Source: Sambucus nigra
Taxonomy: Eukaryota; Streptophyta; Magnoliopsida; Dipsacales; Adoxaceae
Length of the DNA: 64,000 nucleotides
Reading direction: 5' to 3'
NCBI GenBank assembly: GCA_949130495.1
Contig: OX422221.1
Location: forward strand, 476,117,159-476,181,158
This document shows, in pieces, positions 36,158 through 46,801 of the stretch. Below the pieces are notes generated by a model. It saw nothing but the letters and a program-made list of their open reading frames with translations. It did not search any database and was not told the DNA's origin. A program made the position numbers and the translations under genes. The stretch's first letter is position 1, and each line of letters opens with the position of its first letter.

Positions 36158-37530
36158 TACCTACAGATATGGTCAATTGAGGCTTTTTAAACATATTTGG
36201 GGGGTCTTTTATGTGTGGTTATTGAATGATTTTACCTTCATTTTCCTATTTCTTTATTTGTTTTTATAGGTATACCAAACTGAATTTTCTCGCTTTGGTT
36301 TCCCCGACTCTTTTATCCATCTCAAGTAAATTGATGCATATTTATGTATACTCAGGTAAGTTGAATGTAGTTTTTTTCCTAAAGTAGAATACTTAAACAT
36401 CTGAAACACCATTCTCTTTATGCCATATGACTTCATACAAAATCCAACATCTACAAACTTTTAATTTCTCTATATAATTTTAGTTTATTAGGTGGGAGGC
36501 GCTGTAGACCAGCTGAATATCTACCACCTAACTTACTGGACTATTTGTGAAGAGATTAGATTATCCTGATCAGTGTTGGAATTTTTGCTTCTATGGTAAT
36601 GCATCATGAACAGTGGTTTTGCGCAGTCACACGAACTTCCTCATCATAGATGCTCATTATGGAAATAAAAAAATACATTTTACATTAAGGTGTTTCACTT
36701 ACTTTACCTTTTTCTATAATTTTTTATTATTAGAATGCGAGTAAAGTGAAGCTGAGATTAAGAGAAAATCGAGTTTGTTTTATTTTTTTCGGTGTTATTT
36801 CTACAGAACTTGAGAGAAAATATTTTGATATTGTATGCTGTGCCAAAGTTTCATGATTTTTCTTTGTTGAATTAATCATTTTTTTCCCATCTTCCTCTCC
36901 ACCATGCCTCAAATTTTATTCCTAACATTGTTTTAATAATCATTTGGTGTTTCTCATATCTCTACCACCTAAACTGTGGCTCTCATAGCGTAGCGTATTA
37001 CACAGAATACTTCATAAGATACTATGGTTGAATATAACACGGTGTTTCTCATAGTTCACCATCACTTTGCTTTCGTGAAATCTGATTTGAGGTCTTGGTG
37101 GTTCTATGCATCCAAAATTGTTTCATATGAGACAAAGAAAGTCAGGATGTAATGAGTAAATATGCATTTAATCATTACCCTCCACCTCTATTCAAAATTG
37201 TTACAGAATGTAATTCCTTATAAATGGTATCTAATGAGAAAGTATGCTTAAAAGTTATTACAGACTATAATTCGCTTCACACTATTATAACTAACATTTC
37301 ATTCCAGGGTGAAATCACCGTTAGTTTGTATATTTGTTTATTCCCATAGTATTGCTGATAAATGTTTTTCAACCATGTTCTTTAGGAAGTAAAATTACCG
37401 TTATTGTTTCTATGATATTGTTAAATGAACTTCGATACATTTCCAATCCTTTTTGTGTTTTTAATAACTCCAAGATCTGGTAGATTATATGTTCTTTTCA
37501 AAATCTCACTAACAACAATTATGACATTAG

Positions 37531-37650
37531 GAACTCTAGACACCAGCAGGGGCACTTATTTAAGACAACCTTCTAGACACCAGCAGGGGTTTCATCCCAA
37601 GGAGTAAACTTAACATTTGCATACACCCGCAGGGGCTTCATCCCATGGGT
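37531..37650 (+). repeat. three-copy repeat with caccagcagggg core
   Basis: Variants tctagacaccagcagggg, tctagacaccagcaggggttt and tacacccgcaggggctt recur, the last two followed by tcatccca. Spacing is 34 and 51 bases. Confidence 0.6.
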
Positions 37651-38668
37651 GTTTCTTACAAGAGTGTAGGGTTGAACACTCCATAGTCGGTCTATGCTCA
37701 TGCTTAGACCAAGGTGTTTGGCTCAAGTTGATCATATCCTAGATTAGAACAATGTCCTCTTATTCCTAAATTGTTTTTTTGATTGAACAAAATCATTTGC
37801 ATAAATTTTTTTATTTTTTCACTGTTATATTATACATTGATGTTGGGGACAAACTACTTGAACATGGACAATGTTTATTTGCTCATTTAAGGTGCTAGGT
37901 TTTGAGTTGCATCTTGATGATAGGTGAAGTCCATCTGTCTATCAGTCTAATTTCAGTGGTTGATATTAATAACTTTTGGATCCAATGTAAATCAGGTTAT
38001 TTTTGGAGTGTTAAGAAATAAAAAGTCCTAATATAAGATTTTAGACAGTATGCTATATACCAGTGCACAACTGATGGAACCAACTAAACTTACACAGTTA
38101 GACCCAATCTGTTAGCGTTATTTCGTGGCTAGGCCCTAAAGTTAAAAGAATTATAGGAGCCAAAGACCTACCAAAACCAGTTTAATGTTCTTTATTTGAT
38201 TTTTTTCTTTGCATGAATCATAACAAGATGATTTAACAGTAATTGTATACCATACCTTATACCCTGTATTCTCTCTATTTGTCTACAATGGTGGTATCTA
38301 AAGGTTTATTAGGCAAAAGTTTGTTATTTTTATGCTTCGTGTAGATGAAAGACACCTCCGAGGTTATAGCATAACTGAGTTTTCATCTCATAGTTGCTTT
38401 ATATAGTTTTCTTTCGGGTTTTTCTTTTTGACTTTAATTTATGTATGCAGTTTGGTGCGTTCATTTTGATTCTCAATCTATATTTCGTTTGTTGATACGT
38501 TTCTCTTGATTTGTTCTTTTGGGAATATCTAGGTTGTAGGGTTGGTGATGCATGCGTGGGAGAGGTCGGGGAACAATGCATTTGGTATATATTTCCAACA
38601 CAATGTTGTTTGTATGGTATATATTAAATTTTATTTTTAGAAGAGGATTAACTCTTTTTTTCATGTAG

Positions 38669-38851
38669 GACGATAAGAACAAGAATTCTGAGCACATGTT
38701 GAGCATATATTGTGTCGTGTTCATACCGGATAATCGGACTTTGAAAAACAGTTTCGGTGAATACCTCCCACTTAAAACAGAGTCGCTAAAAAATTACAGT
38801 CACATGTTAACTATTAGTTTGAGATCTGTCACCAGCTTGACCTATTTGTAG
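38669..38851 (+). other. exon-like ORF near the Helitron 3' end
   Basis: After a splice acceptor-like tttttttcatgtag the frame is open for 60 codons: DDKNKNSEHMLSIYCVVFIP, DNRTLKNSFGEYLPLKT and ESLKNYSHMLTISLRSV, with a TAG at 38849-38851. Its composition looks coding, unlike the flanks. I cannot assign a family. It may be another captured exon or a chance frame. Confidence 0.35.
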
Positions 38852-39579
38852 TACCTCTTACTATTATTGATTTAGAGGCATACCTTTTGTATATATGAAA
38901 TTTTGTTATGTGGTATAAATCAATTAATGATTATTTCCATAGATAATTATTAGTTATTGTTTACTTTCATTTTATTAACTCGAATCTACTGAATGTTTAC
39001 AAACAACACAATAATTTATATATGATGACATGTTAGTATTTAAAAAGCAATGTACATCAACCTAGAATAAGTAGGAATGTGACAATATAAAGTTGTGTGT
39101 CTTGATGATTTAATAATATTAGAACTTATAGAAAACAATAGGTGGATTATAAATGATTCAGTACATTGAAAATTAGGTCACTGATGGGAAGTTCATAGAA
39201 ATTAAGAGGGGTCATTTTTAGTGGGATATTCGGCTTTTGGTGGTTACATTACAAACAGTGTTAGATGAATTTTTGGCTATAAGATATGGAATCAAGATTT
39301 GTGAGTATTTGAGTTGGAGCTGATGCTTGAGTTTGTAATAAGCTGGATATTAACGTTTCATAGTTTATCGGGTTAATTTTGTATATATTTTTCTTATATT
39401 TTTACCTTTATGTGTATTGGAAATAAATTTTTTGACTTAAAATTATACTCAATTAAGTAATTTTGAAAAAAATATTTATCATTCAAGAAAATTGATCGTG
39501 ATAAATACTTTGGAAAATTGTACCACAATACAAAACTTTATGACTTGACCACACGATTTGTACTTGGGGGAATTGTCAT

Positions 39580-39607
39580 CGTGCCTTCAGGCACGGGCAT
39601 ACCCTAG
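39580..39607 (+). other. Helitron 3' terminus with terminator hairpin
   Basis: A 7-bp GC-rich stem with a two-base loop (39580-39595), a 9-12 base spacer and CTAG (39604-39607). This is the rolling-circle termination signal of plant Helitrons. Confidence 0.9.

Positions 39608-39636
<29 letters not shown>
39608..39636. repeat. (TA)n microsatellite
   Basis: About 14 TA units directly follow the Helitron. The left flank (30562-30570) is also TA repeat, so the Helitron landed inside a TA tract of the SIRE-like element. Confidence 0.9.
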
Positions 39637-39638
<2 letters not shown>

Positions 39639-41074
39639 AGTACAAAGTTAGAATAAGAGCTCAAAAATCTAGTAGTCGTTCGAACGACTATGCCATGTCG
39701 TTGAAACGTGCATCAAACGACTTAAAACAATGTGATATCATTCGATATATTTATCTAACGACCCATCTCGCGACCATATCTGACAAAATCGATGCCTCAA
39801 AAAATGTGTTGCTATAAACCAAACTTCGAATGACTTGGACATGTCATTTCAAACAATGTCCATAATTCGTTTGAACAACTTCAAAAAACATCGCATTCCA
39901 ATTCCAAAGATGATAAAGTTTTGCCCAGTGGAAAAATTTCATGAAAACAGGTACTGGAAATACGAAACAGTAGCAAAACAAAATCAAAAATGAAAAATAA
40001 AACAAACCAAAATAATGTGAATTTCATTCTAAAATAGTATCAATGTGCTCAAACATGGATATGGAGTGAATGGGCGTGAACTACAACAAATGAATCACAA
40101 TATGAACACATCGAAATGATCAAGAAGCTCTAATTGATAGCGAAATGACATCAAACTTAGTTTTTGCCATATTTGACAATAATATATTGAGATAAATGAA
40201 CTAAACAATCAACATGCACACAAATCCAGAATTTTGATGATTCTACAAATAATAGCATCATGATACGATTTTCAACATAAGGATTCGTGGTGCAAACCCG
40301 TTTAATTTTCCCATACAAACACCCTAAAATATTCATATGTTCTTTTTCAAGCACTTTTAAGGTTTCTATTTTTCTTAACTTAGAGAAATCCTATTGGCCC
40401 TATTTTTGGCATATGATTCTATTTATCGCCTTAATTTTTTTCTCGAACTCTTCTAAACGGTGGCTTTCACGACGAGTTAATTGTACTCTCGCAGTCCTTT
40501 CCCGTGAATACTCATTATTTTTTCAATATATGCAATATAAATCCTCACGGTAAATGATTCTTACATGCACACCTCCTCCTATGTCTTATTACGCATAGAT
40601 GAAAAAATTAATATAAGAACGTCTCACCAAACTCAAATATGCATGAAATGTCCAACATTCTTATAAACTCGTGCATGTGTGCAAAGATGGCATATATACA
40701 AAGTCGAATCCAAATGCATATCAACTTTAAAACAACCCCATTCATAAACAATTAGGACTAAATGTCCTAGAAAATGGATAATATAGTGATGGGGGTCCAA
40801 GCACACCAATATGCCACATCAAACAATAAAACTCACGACACAAAAGAATCGAAAATATTTTTGTGTTTTTCTAAAAATAATTTTGACCCAAAAATAAAAT
40901 ATTTTTGTATTTTTCAAAAATATATGAAACCAAATATCTTTTTGTATTTTCAAAAAATTTAATCAAAACAAAATCTTTTTGTATTTTTCAAATAAGATTC
41001 AAATAAATGAAAAATATAATACAAAGAGATAAACATGTCATAACACTAGAAAAATATGAATCATGAAGCAAAGA
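39637..41074 (-). other. internal noncoding region of the SIRE-like element
   Basis: Follows gag in element orientation where pol should lie. It holds a 14-base perfect palindrome gtcgttcgaacgac (39675-39688) and a set of tttttgtatttttcaaa direct repeats (about 40853-40995). No protease, integrase or RT motif is found on either strand. Confidence 0.5.
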
Positions 41075-43006
41075 CTAGCGTATGGCAAACATGGCAAAAC
41101 AATATCCTTTAGATCTAGCACGGGAAGAATCAAGTGCAACCAAACAAGAACCATGAAGTTTAATTTCTAAAACCTCTAAGTCCGATTTCCTAACCCAAGT
41201 AGGTATGTAATGATGCATGGGGGTTTTAGGAACCGAAAGGACTTTATCCCTTAACTTCCTAGGAGCATTTATAAGCTCATAACAAAACCGCCTAAGGTGA
41301 CCCTTCCTACCGCAATGGGAACAAGTGTAAACACGACCAGGAATGTGATCTAAATGTGGACCTCTCCTAACGTTTCTAGTCGACTCTTTCACATGACTGG
41401 TATTGGCTTTGGGAAACAGAATAACACAATCATCGTAGCCTATACCAAACCTATCTTCCTTAATTTGGACGGTGCCCAACATCCTATCCAACTTTTCTGA
41501 ACTAGCCTCCAAATTAAACTTCACCTTACTCGTGTCTCTCAATCTCTCCTCAAGCTCACTAATCATAGACTTAAGCAAATGCCTAGACTCCTCAAACTCT
41601 ATAATCTCCTTTTTGAAAGCCTCAATTAAACCATGAAGACCATCTCTCTCTTTCTCAACGTACTCTAATTTCTCCCTAAGAGTTTTCTCCCGTGCCCTAA
41701 AATCATCAATCAAATCATCATTATTTTCTATGGCATGCTCATTCGACCTAGCTTGTAACTTCAAGTTTTCCTTTTTCACTTTATCACTTCCTTATACAAA
41801 TCATTAAAGTTAACTTGCAACTCTCCTGCATCAATCGCCTCGTCCTCACTAGCTTCACCATCACTCACTTGGGATTCACACTCAACGACGTCAAAAGTTT
41901 CATGCACATGAGAATCTTCATGGGAAGATTAATCGCCGTCTCTCTCATGACATGCCATGAACGCTACAAAGTTATGCTAAATGGGGGAACTCTCTCCCTC
42001 TTCCGGTTCACTATCACTTATGGTGTAATTATATGCTATCGGCTTCTTGTCCTCCTTATTAACTCTAGTAGGACACTCCGCTTTCTTGTGACCATAACCT
42101 TCACATCGAAAAGACCTATCCTATTCATCCCTATTAACATTTTCACTCTTATTCTTTGGGTCGGTATCGACCTTGTTGTTCTTGGATTTCTCAGGTCTTT
42201 TGGCATCTTTCAATTTCTTTTGGAACTTAAAGAAACGTTGTGAATTTTTTTTCCAACAAGGCTACATCCTCAAAATTGGAATCAAAATCATAATCATCAT
42301 TCGAAACTTTAATCTCCTCCTTCTGGGCTTTCAAAGTAATGCCCCTTTCTTTCTTTGGAACTTGCTTGGAGGTAAACATATCGAGTTCATAGGCTTATAA
42401 GTCACCTACAATCTCTTCAAATTTTGTCGATTCAAACATACCCAAGGAGTTCAAAATGGTCACTTTTGAGTCAAATCTACTAGGAAACGACCTTAAGATT
42501 TTCTTTATGACTCGATTGTTGGGTAATTTCTCTCCCAGGTTAAACGAAGAGTTGAAAATGTTCGACAATCTAGCGTAAAACTCATCAAATGACCGACTCT
42601 CTAGCATGTTAATCGTCTCAAATTTTGTAGTAAGGTTTTGAAATATAGATCCCCTAACTGTACTAGTGACCTTATGAGTAAGTTCAAGAATATTCCAAGC
42701 TTGTTTTGAAGTTTCACACATCATGGTTCTATTATACTCTTCCAGTGTGACATGTGACGAAATAACGTAAAGTCATTTAGAATTGTAAAGTGAAAGTCTA
42801 TGTTCGGCTTCGATCCATGACTCAACGGGTTTTAAATTAGTGACCTCTCCCTCTCATGTGACCAATGGTGTCCAACCCTTTTCAATTGCTAACTAAACAC
42901 GTTCATCCATTGATTTTAAAGCACTTCTCATTCACATTTTCTAATAAGCATAATTAGTGCTATTAGAAATAGGAGCTCTAAAATTTTCAAATTTTCTGAA
43001 ATTCAT
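41075..43006 (-). pseudogene. SIRE-type gag with two zinc knuckles and a coiled coil
   Basis: Opens with ATG at 43004-43006 (MNFRKFENFRAPISNS). It continues through RSALKSMDERV, AIEKGWTPLVT and SWIEAEHRL with in-frame stops, then the UBN2 region QAWNILELTHKVTSTV, FYARLSNIFNSSFNLGE and KKILRSFPSRFDSKV (42395-42724). A first zinc knuckle at about 42075-42116 has lost its leading Cys (SFRCEGYGHKKAEC). A Lys/Glu-rich coiled coil (LREKLEYVEKERDG, SELEERLRDTS) and the second knuckle CSHCGRKGHLRRFC lie in the frame 41075-41779, which a one-base shift separates from the preceding part. The layout is that of SIRE/Maximus Gag, the particle protein. The frame stops at 41075 where protease would begin. 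Confidence 0.88.
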
Positions 43007-43049
43007 CCTTAAAAACACAGTGGATCAACACACACAAAAAAAATTTCTA

Positions 43050-43061
43050 GCTCTGATACCA
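43050..43061 (-). other. primer binding site of the SIRE-like element
   Basis: The minus strand reads tggtatcagagc, the exact complement site for the 3' end of initiator Met tRNA, three bases inside the right LTR. Confidence 0.85.
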
Positions 43062-43064
43062 ATT

Positions 43065-43727
43065 TATAGGCCCCTTTATTTTATTTCAAATGTGCTTTAA
43101 GGATGTCAAAAATAATTTTTCTTTCAAAAATCTTTTCCCAATTTTTAACACGCACCAAGTTCGTGAACCAATTTCAATTAAGTTCAATTTTATCTTGTTT
43201 AATCCTAAACATGCATCTACTTGATTAAAGAAAGTAAAATAAACAAGTTCACAAAGGTAACGTCGAATGTACAAGGAATCCATAAAGGGAAAAAAAATCA
43301 CGATCGGCCCAAGCCAGACAATCACTATGATATGATTTTACAAAGGAAGATAGACATACTTACACAATGACTCGATCCCCACAAGCCTTGACGATATTCT
43401 TCTCTTTAAACGCTCCTCCACAGTGCCCATGCATAAATCCTTTTATGATACATGTCCACAAAAAATGCGTCCATGAATGCCTCGGAGTCCATCGATGTAG
43501 CTTGGCAACCGTATACGATTTAGAACACGGACTCCGTCATTTCTTCATCGCAAAATCCAATGATCAATGTTCAAAGTTATGAATAAATCCTGATGGTGCA
43601 AACAAGATCTCTATAGAAATAGTATATGAATCCTCGGAGCTTGAAAACTCTAAGGATGGTTTTTAACTTTGAAAACCTTAGAAAACTTCTGCATAAAACG
43701 TATGAGTTCCTTTTTAGAATATGATTC
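43065..43727 (-). repeat. 5' LTR of the SIRE-like element, cut by a gypsy insertion
   Basis: Begins tataggcccc (TG decayed to TA) and aligns with 28743 onwards up to gaatatgatt, where the plus-strand gypsy LTR begins at 43728. The bases gattc (43723-43727) should reappear after the far end of that gypsy element, outside the window. Confidence 0.85.
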
Positions 43728-45865
43728 TGTAACACCTCGTAATTTCGAGGACATTGAATTTGATTATTTTTGGGAGAAATAGAACTTATTTTAATTTGGA
43801 GGAATTTAAATTTATGATTTGGAGAAATTATTTAAATTGGCGAATTTATTTAAGTTGGCGAATTGAGATTTAATTATTCGGATTATTTTTGTGTCGCATT
43901 TTTTAGGTCGAAAATTGGAGAATGTTATAAATTTATTCGGATGGAAATTCTGAGTGCAAGGTTGATTTCGAATAGGTTGAGATAGTCGGAAAAGAGTATT
44001 TGAGGGTAGTAATTGGGTCTCGGGGCATTTTTAGGCATAATCGGGCCAACACAGGGGTGTTTGGGTCAATTGGGCTTGACCCATTAGCCTAAAAACGGGA
44101 TTAACACTTTAAAACCTAAGTTGAGAGTTGGGAAACAACTAATACAATTCTAAAACCTAAGTTTGAGAAAGGAGAGATAGGAGAAATCAAGGAGAAGGAA
44201 AGAGGAAGGAGAAGATAATTTCGAGAAAATTTCTGAGAAGAGATCGTCGGATTTAATCCACCAAAGCAAGTATTTTCTTGCTTCATTTAAGTTGTAGTTA
44301 ATAGTCTTAACTTTTGGGTTTATGGTAATAAATCTTGAAAATTAAGATACTTGTGTATAAATCTTACTAATAATGATGTTGAAGAAATCATTAAAACTCA
44401 ATTGTCTAGATGAAATCTTTGAGAAATTTCCATGTAGAGAGTTGTAGAAATTCTGAGTTTTCTAGAGGTTGAAGATGACCCATTTGTTTAGATGATTCTT
44501 GTGATATCCTTCCATAGGAAAGAATTGTAAATTTATGGGTCCTATGGTATAAATATGAGAAAGGAATTTATAAGTGGTGGAATTAATGATTTGTTGGTAA
44601 AATGGGTTAAAGGTTAAAATAACACAATTAATTAAGTGTGTAAATTAATTATGGGTTGCGAAATCATGAAACGTATGACGGTGATGATGGACAAAAGTCA
44701 TTGAGGAAGAATTTAGATTGATTGAGGATAACATAAGAAGAATGAAGGAAACAACAAGAACAAAAAATGGACCTTATATAAGAAGCGTGCATCAAACCTG
44801 GGGGTATCGATCGAATGGCATCCCAGGGTCGGTCGATCGGGGGTTGGCGCTGCTCGAGACGCATAGCAGCAAGGGTAGTTAATGTTTTTTATTTTATTTT
44901 TTTCTTTCCATCTTTTTGGTGAAATTTAAAAGGGGCATAACTTTGGCATACGAACTCAGAATTACGTGTTGTTTACGACCATGCATAGCTAGTGGAGATT
45001 AGCACGTTATCCTAGGAGTATTTTTAGTTAATTTTTTTTGAAAGGTCTAAAATACCCTTGAAGTCATAATGAGTGACGAAATATTCCCGAATCAAAACCA
45101 GACTTGTTAGGAACCTATGTGAGACTAATATGAACCTATTCGAGTATATAGGAGGTGATATATATAATCCTATGATTAAAAATAAATGGTGGGGTGTAGC
45201 TATTTAGTATTGGAGAGTATTCAATATGAACGGGCCCTGAAGTTATCGATATATAGATATATATATAAGTTGTGTAAATTATATGTATAGATGTATGCAT
45301 GTGAGTTAAATGATAATTTGTGTGTTTGTATTTATCACTCGAGGATGCTATCTAGGAGGTTACATATAGTGGGCAGTCCCATCCTTGTAATTCTAGCGGA
45401 GTATGGATTGTGCTCCAGGTTATAGTGCTCGGGTGGCTCCTACTGTGATGAGAGGGGAATTTCACGCAGGCCCCTAAGGAAGGTGTATAAAAACCCTAGG
45501 GCCTATGTATTTATAACCGCCTCCATTATTTGTTTACGATCTGGAATCGGTGGTGTGATTCTGACCCGGTGACCAACGGTGACACGAGATATTCCTGGCA
45601 CCCGATAGCATGTATGAGGGATGCATCTTATAGGACCAAGCTATGAAGATGCTATGTATATATACGCATAGTGAGTGATGTGTGTATGCAGTTATAGGTA
45701 ATGTGTGACTATTTATGGACAATATCGACGTGATATTTAGTATGTTGAGTGATATGGGCATATATTTATAGATAAGGCGTGACTATCTATTGACAGTATC
45801 GGTGTGACTTTTAGTATATTCATATAGATGAGAATTATGTATACTATACTAATAAAAGTAATGTG
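43728..45865 (+). repeat. 5' LTR of the plus-strand gypsy, first part
   Basis: Runs from TGTAACACC to the target site atgtg (45861-45865) of the nested TAT element. The ORFs within (44664-44864, 45534-45761 on the minus strand) have no recognisable content. Confidence 0.8.
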
Positions 45866-46372
45866 TGTTGATGTAAAAAACTATATTATATCTAATTAAT
45901 CAATCACAAATAAAAATGAATAAATAAGACAATGGATTTTTAAAGTGGTTCAGCCTTCTGAAAATGGCCTACGTCCACTGTTTTTGTATTGTTAATTATT
46001 TGCGTTGAATCTCGATGGTAGGTCCCCTATAAGATCCAAAAGTCCCCTTCTTATGAGAAAGTTACAATGTGTTTATAGTCTTAAGGTTGTACATATGAAA
46101 AGGTAATGCGTTGTTATTTAGTAGACATATACATCTGTACAATAATAATGCTCATTTAATGCATAGTCGACTTTTGGTTTTCTTGATTTGGATACTCTGC
46201 AAGCTAAGTAGCTCGGACCGCTTAAGTTGCTCGGTATGCTTAAGTAGCTCGGAGCGCCTGAGTAGCTCGGTGACAGTATGCTGTTCATTGAAAGTATTTT
46301 TATTTGTTATGTCTGTTGGCACATGTCTTTATATGATTGGTCCACATCAGCTTACTAAATTTGGTATCAACA
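45866..46372 (-). repeat. 3' LTR of the TAT element (left copy)
   Basis: 507 bp, TGTTGATG to ATCAACA. It contains a minisatellite of four to five units around gtagctcgg (46203-46275), period about 18-20, also present in the right LTR (58122-58195). Confidence 0.9.
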
Positions 46373-46385
46373 GAAGCCCCCAATG
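46373..46385 (-). other. polypurine tract of the TAT element
   Basis: The minus strand reads cattgggggcttc just before the LTR start TGTTGATAC. The same motif occupies the equivalent place in the element at 61328. Confidence 0.7.
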
Positions 46386-46801
46386 TTTCACAGTTGAGGT
46401 GGAAGAAGAGTGTGGAACATTTTTCTTGAAAACTGCTCGAATTACTAGTCTTTAGAGATTTCGGAAAATTTTCATTGTATATAATTCCTTTTGAGCGCAT
46501 AATATCAAGATTCATAAATATTTTGAATTTTCACGATCACTTCTATATTTGTGCCCTTTTTCCTCTTTTAGCCGCCGAAAACGCAAACGTTTTCCCTTGT
46601 AATCATTGCTTTTCTCTATTCTCGAGGTAAAGTATTTAAGTGCAATAGAAATCCTATCGTCTTCTACTTTTCGAATTTGTATCTCTGAACTCTTCATTTT
46701 CTCTCTATCTTGTGCCTTCATTCTTTCCATCATTCATTGTCAAGCGATCTCTTTTTCTTCTGTAAGATTTTCTTCCTTCTTCTTTATTTACTTTATTCAC
46801 C

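Larger units (their letters stand above)
30571..39607 (+). mobile_element. 9.0 kb non-autonomous Helitron with captured gene fragments
   Basis: The 5' end is tctatataataaagtagg and the 3' end is ggcataccctag, 12 bases after a hairpin with a 7-bp stem (cgtgcct-tc-aggcacg, 39580-39595). It sits between an A (30570) and a T (39608) with no target duplication. All of these are hallmarks of plant Helitrons. No RepHel rolling-circle protein is visible, so it is non-autonomous. Inside are a CT-rich leader, several AT-rich minisatellites, a RING-finger gene fragment (34994-35602) and an unassigned exon-like ORF (38669-38851). It interrupts the SIRE-like internal region. Confidence 0.9.
28743..43727 (-). 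mobile_element. SIRE-like (Maximus) Ty1/copia element, gag only, interrupted
   Basis: The left LTR (28743-29834) and the first part of the right LTR (43065-43727) are homologous and both face a minus-strand internal region. There is a canonical PBS on the right and a caaagggggatatt polypurine tract on the left, both typical of the SIRE lineage. The internal region, without the Helitron, is about 4.2 kb. It encodes a SIRE-type gag (41075-43006) and then no protease, integrase or RT at all. The right LTR is cut at 43727 by a plus-strand gypsy, and its remainder lies beyond the window. Confidence 0.88.

Noticed and set aside
46111..46455. 114-codon ORF and its twin at 58029-58307
   Set aside because: Both read the same LTR stretch of the TAT element, including its minisatellite, and have no domain.
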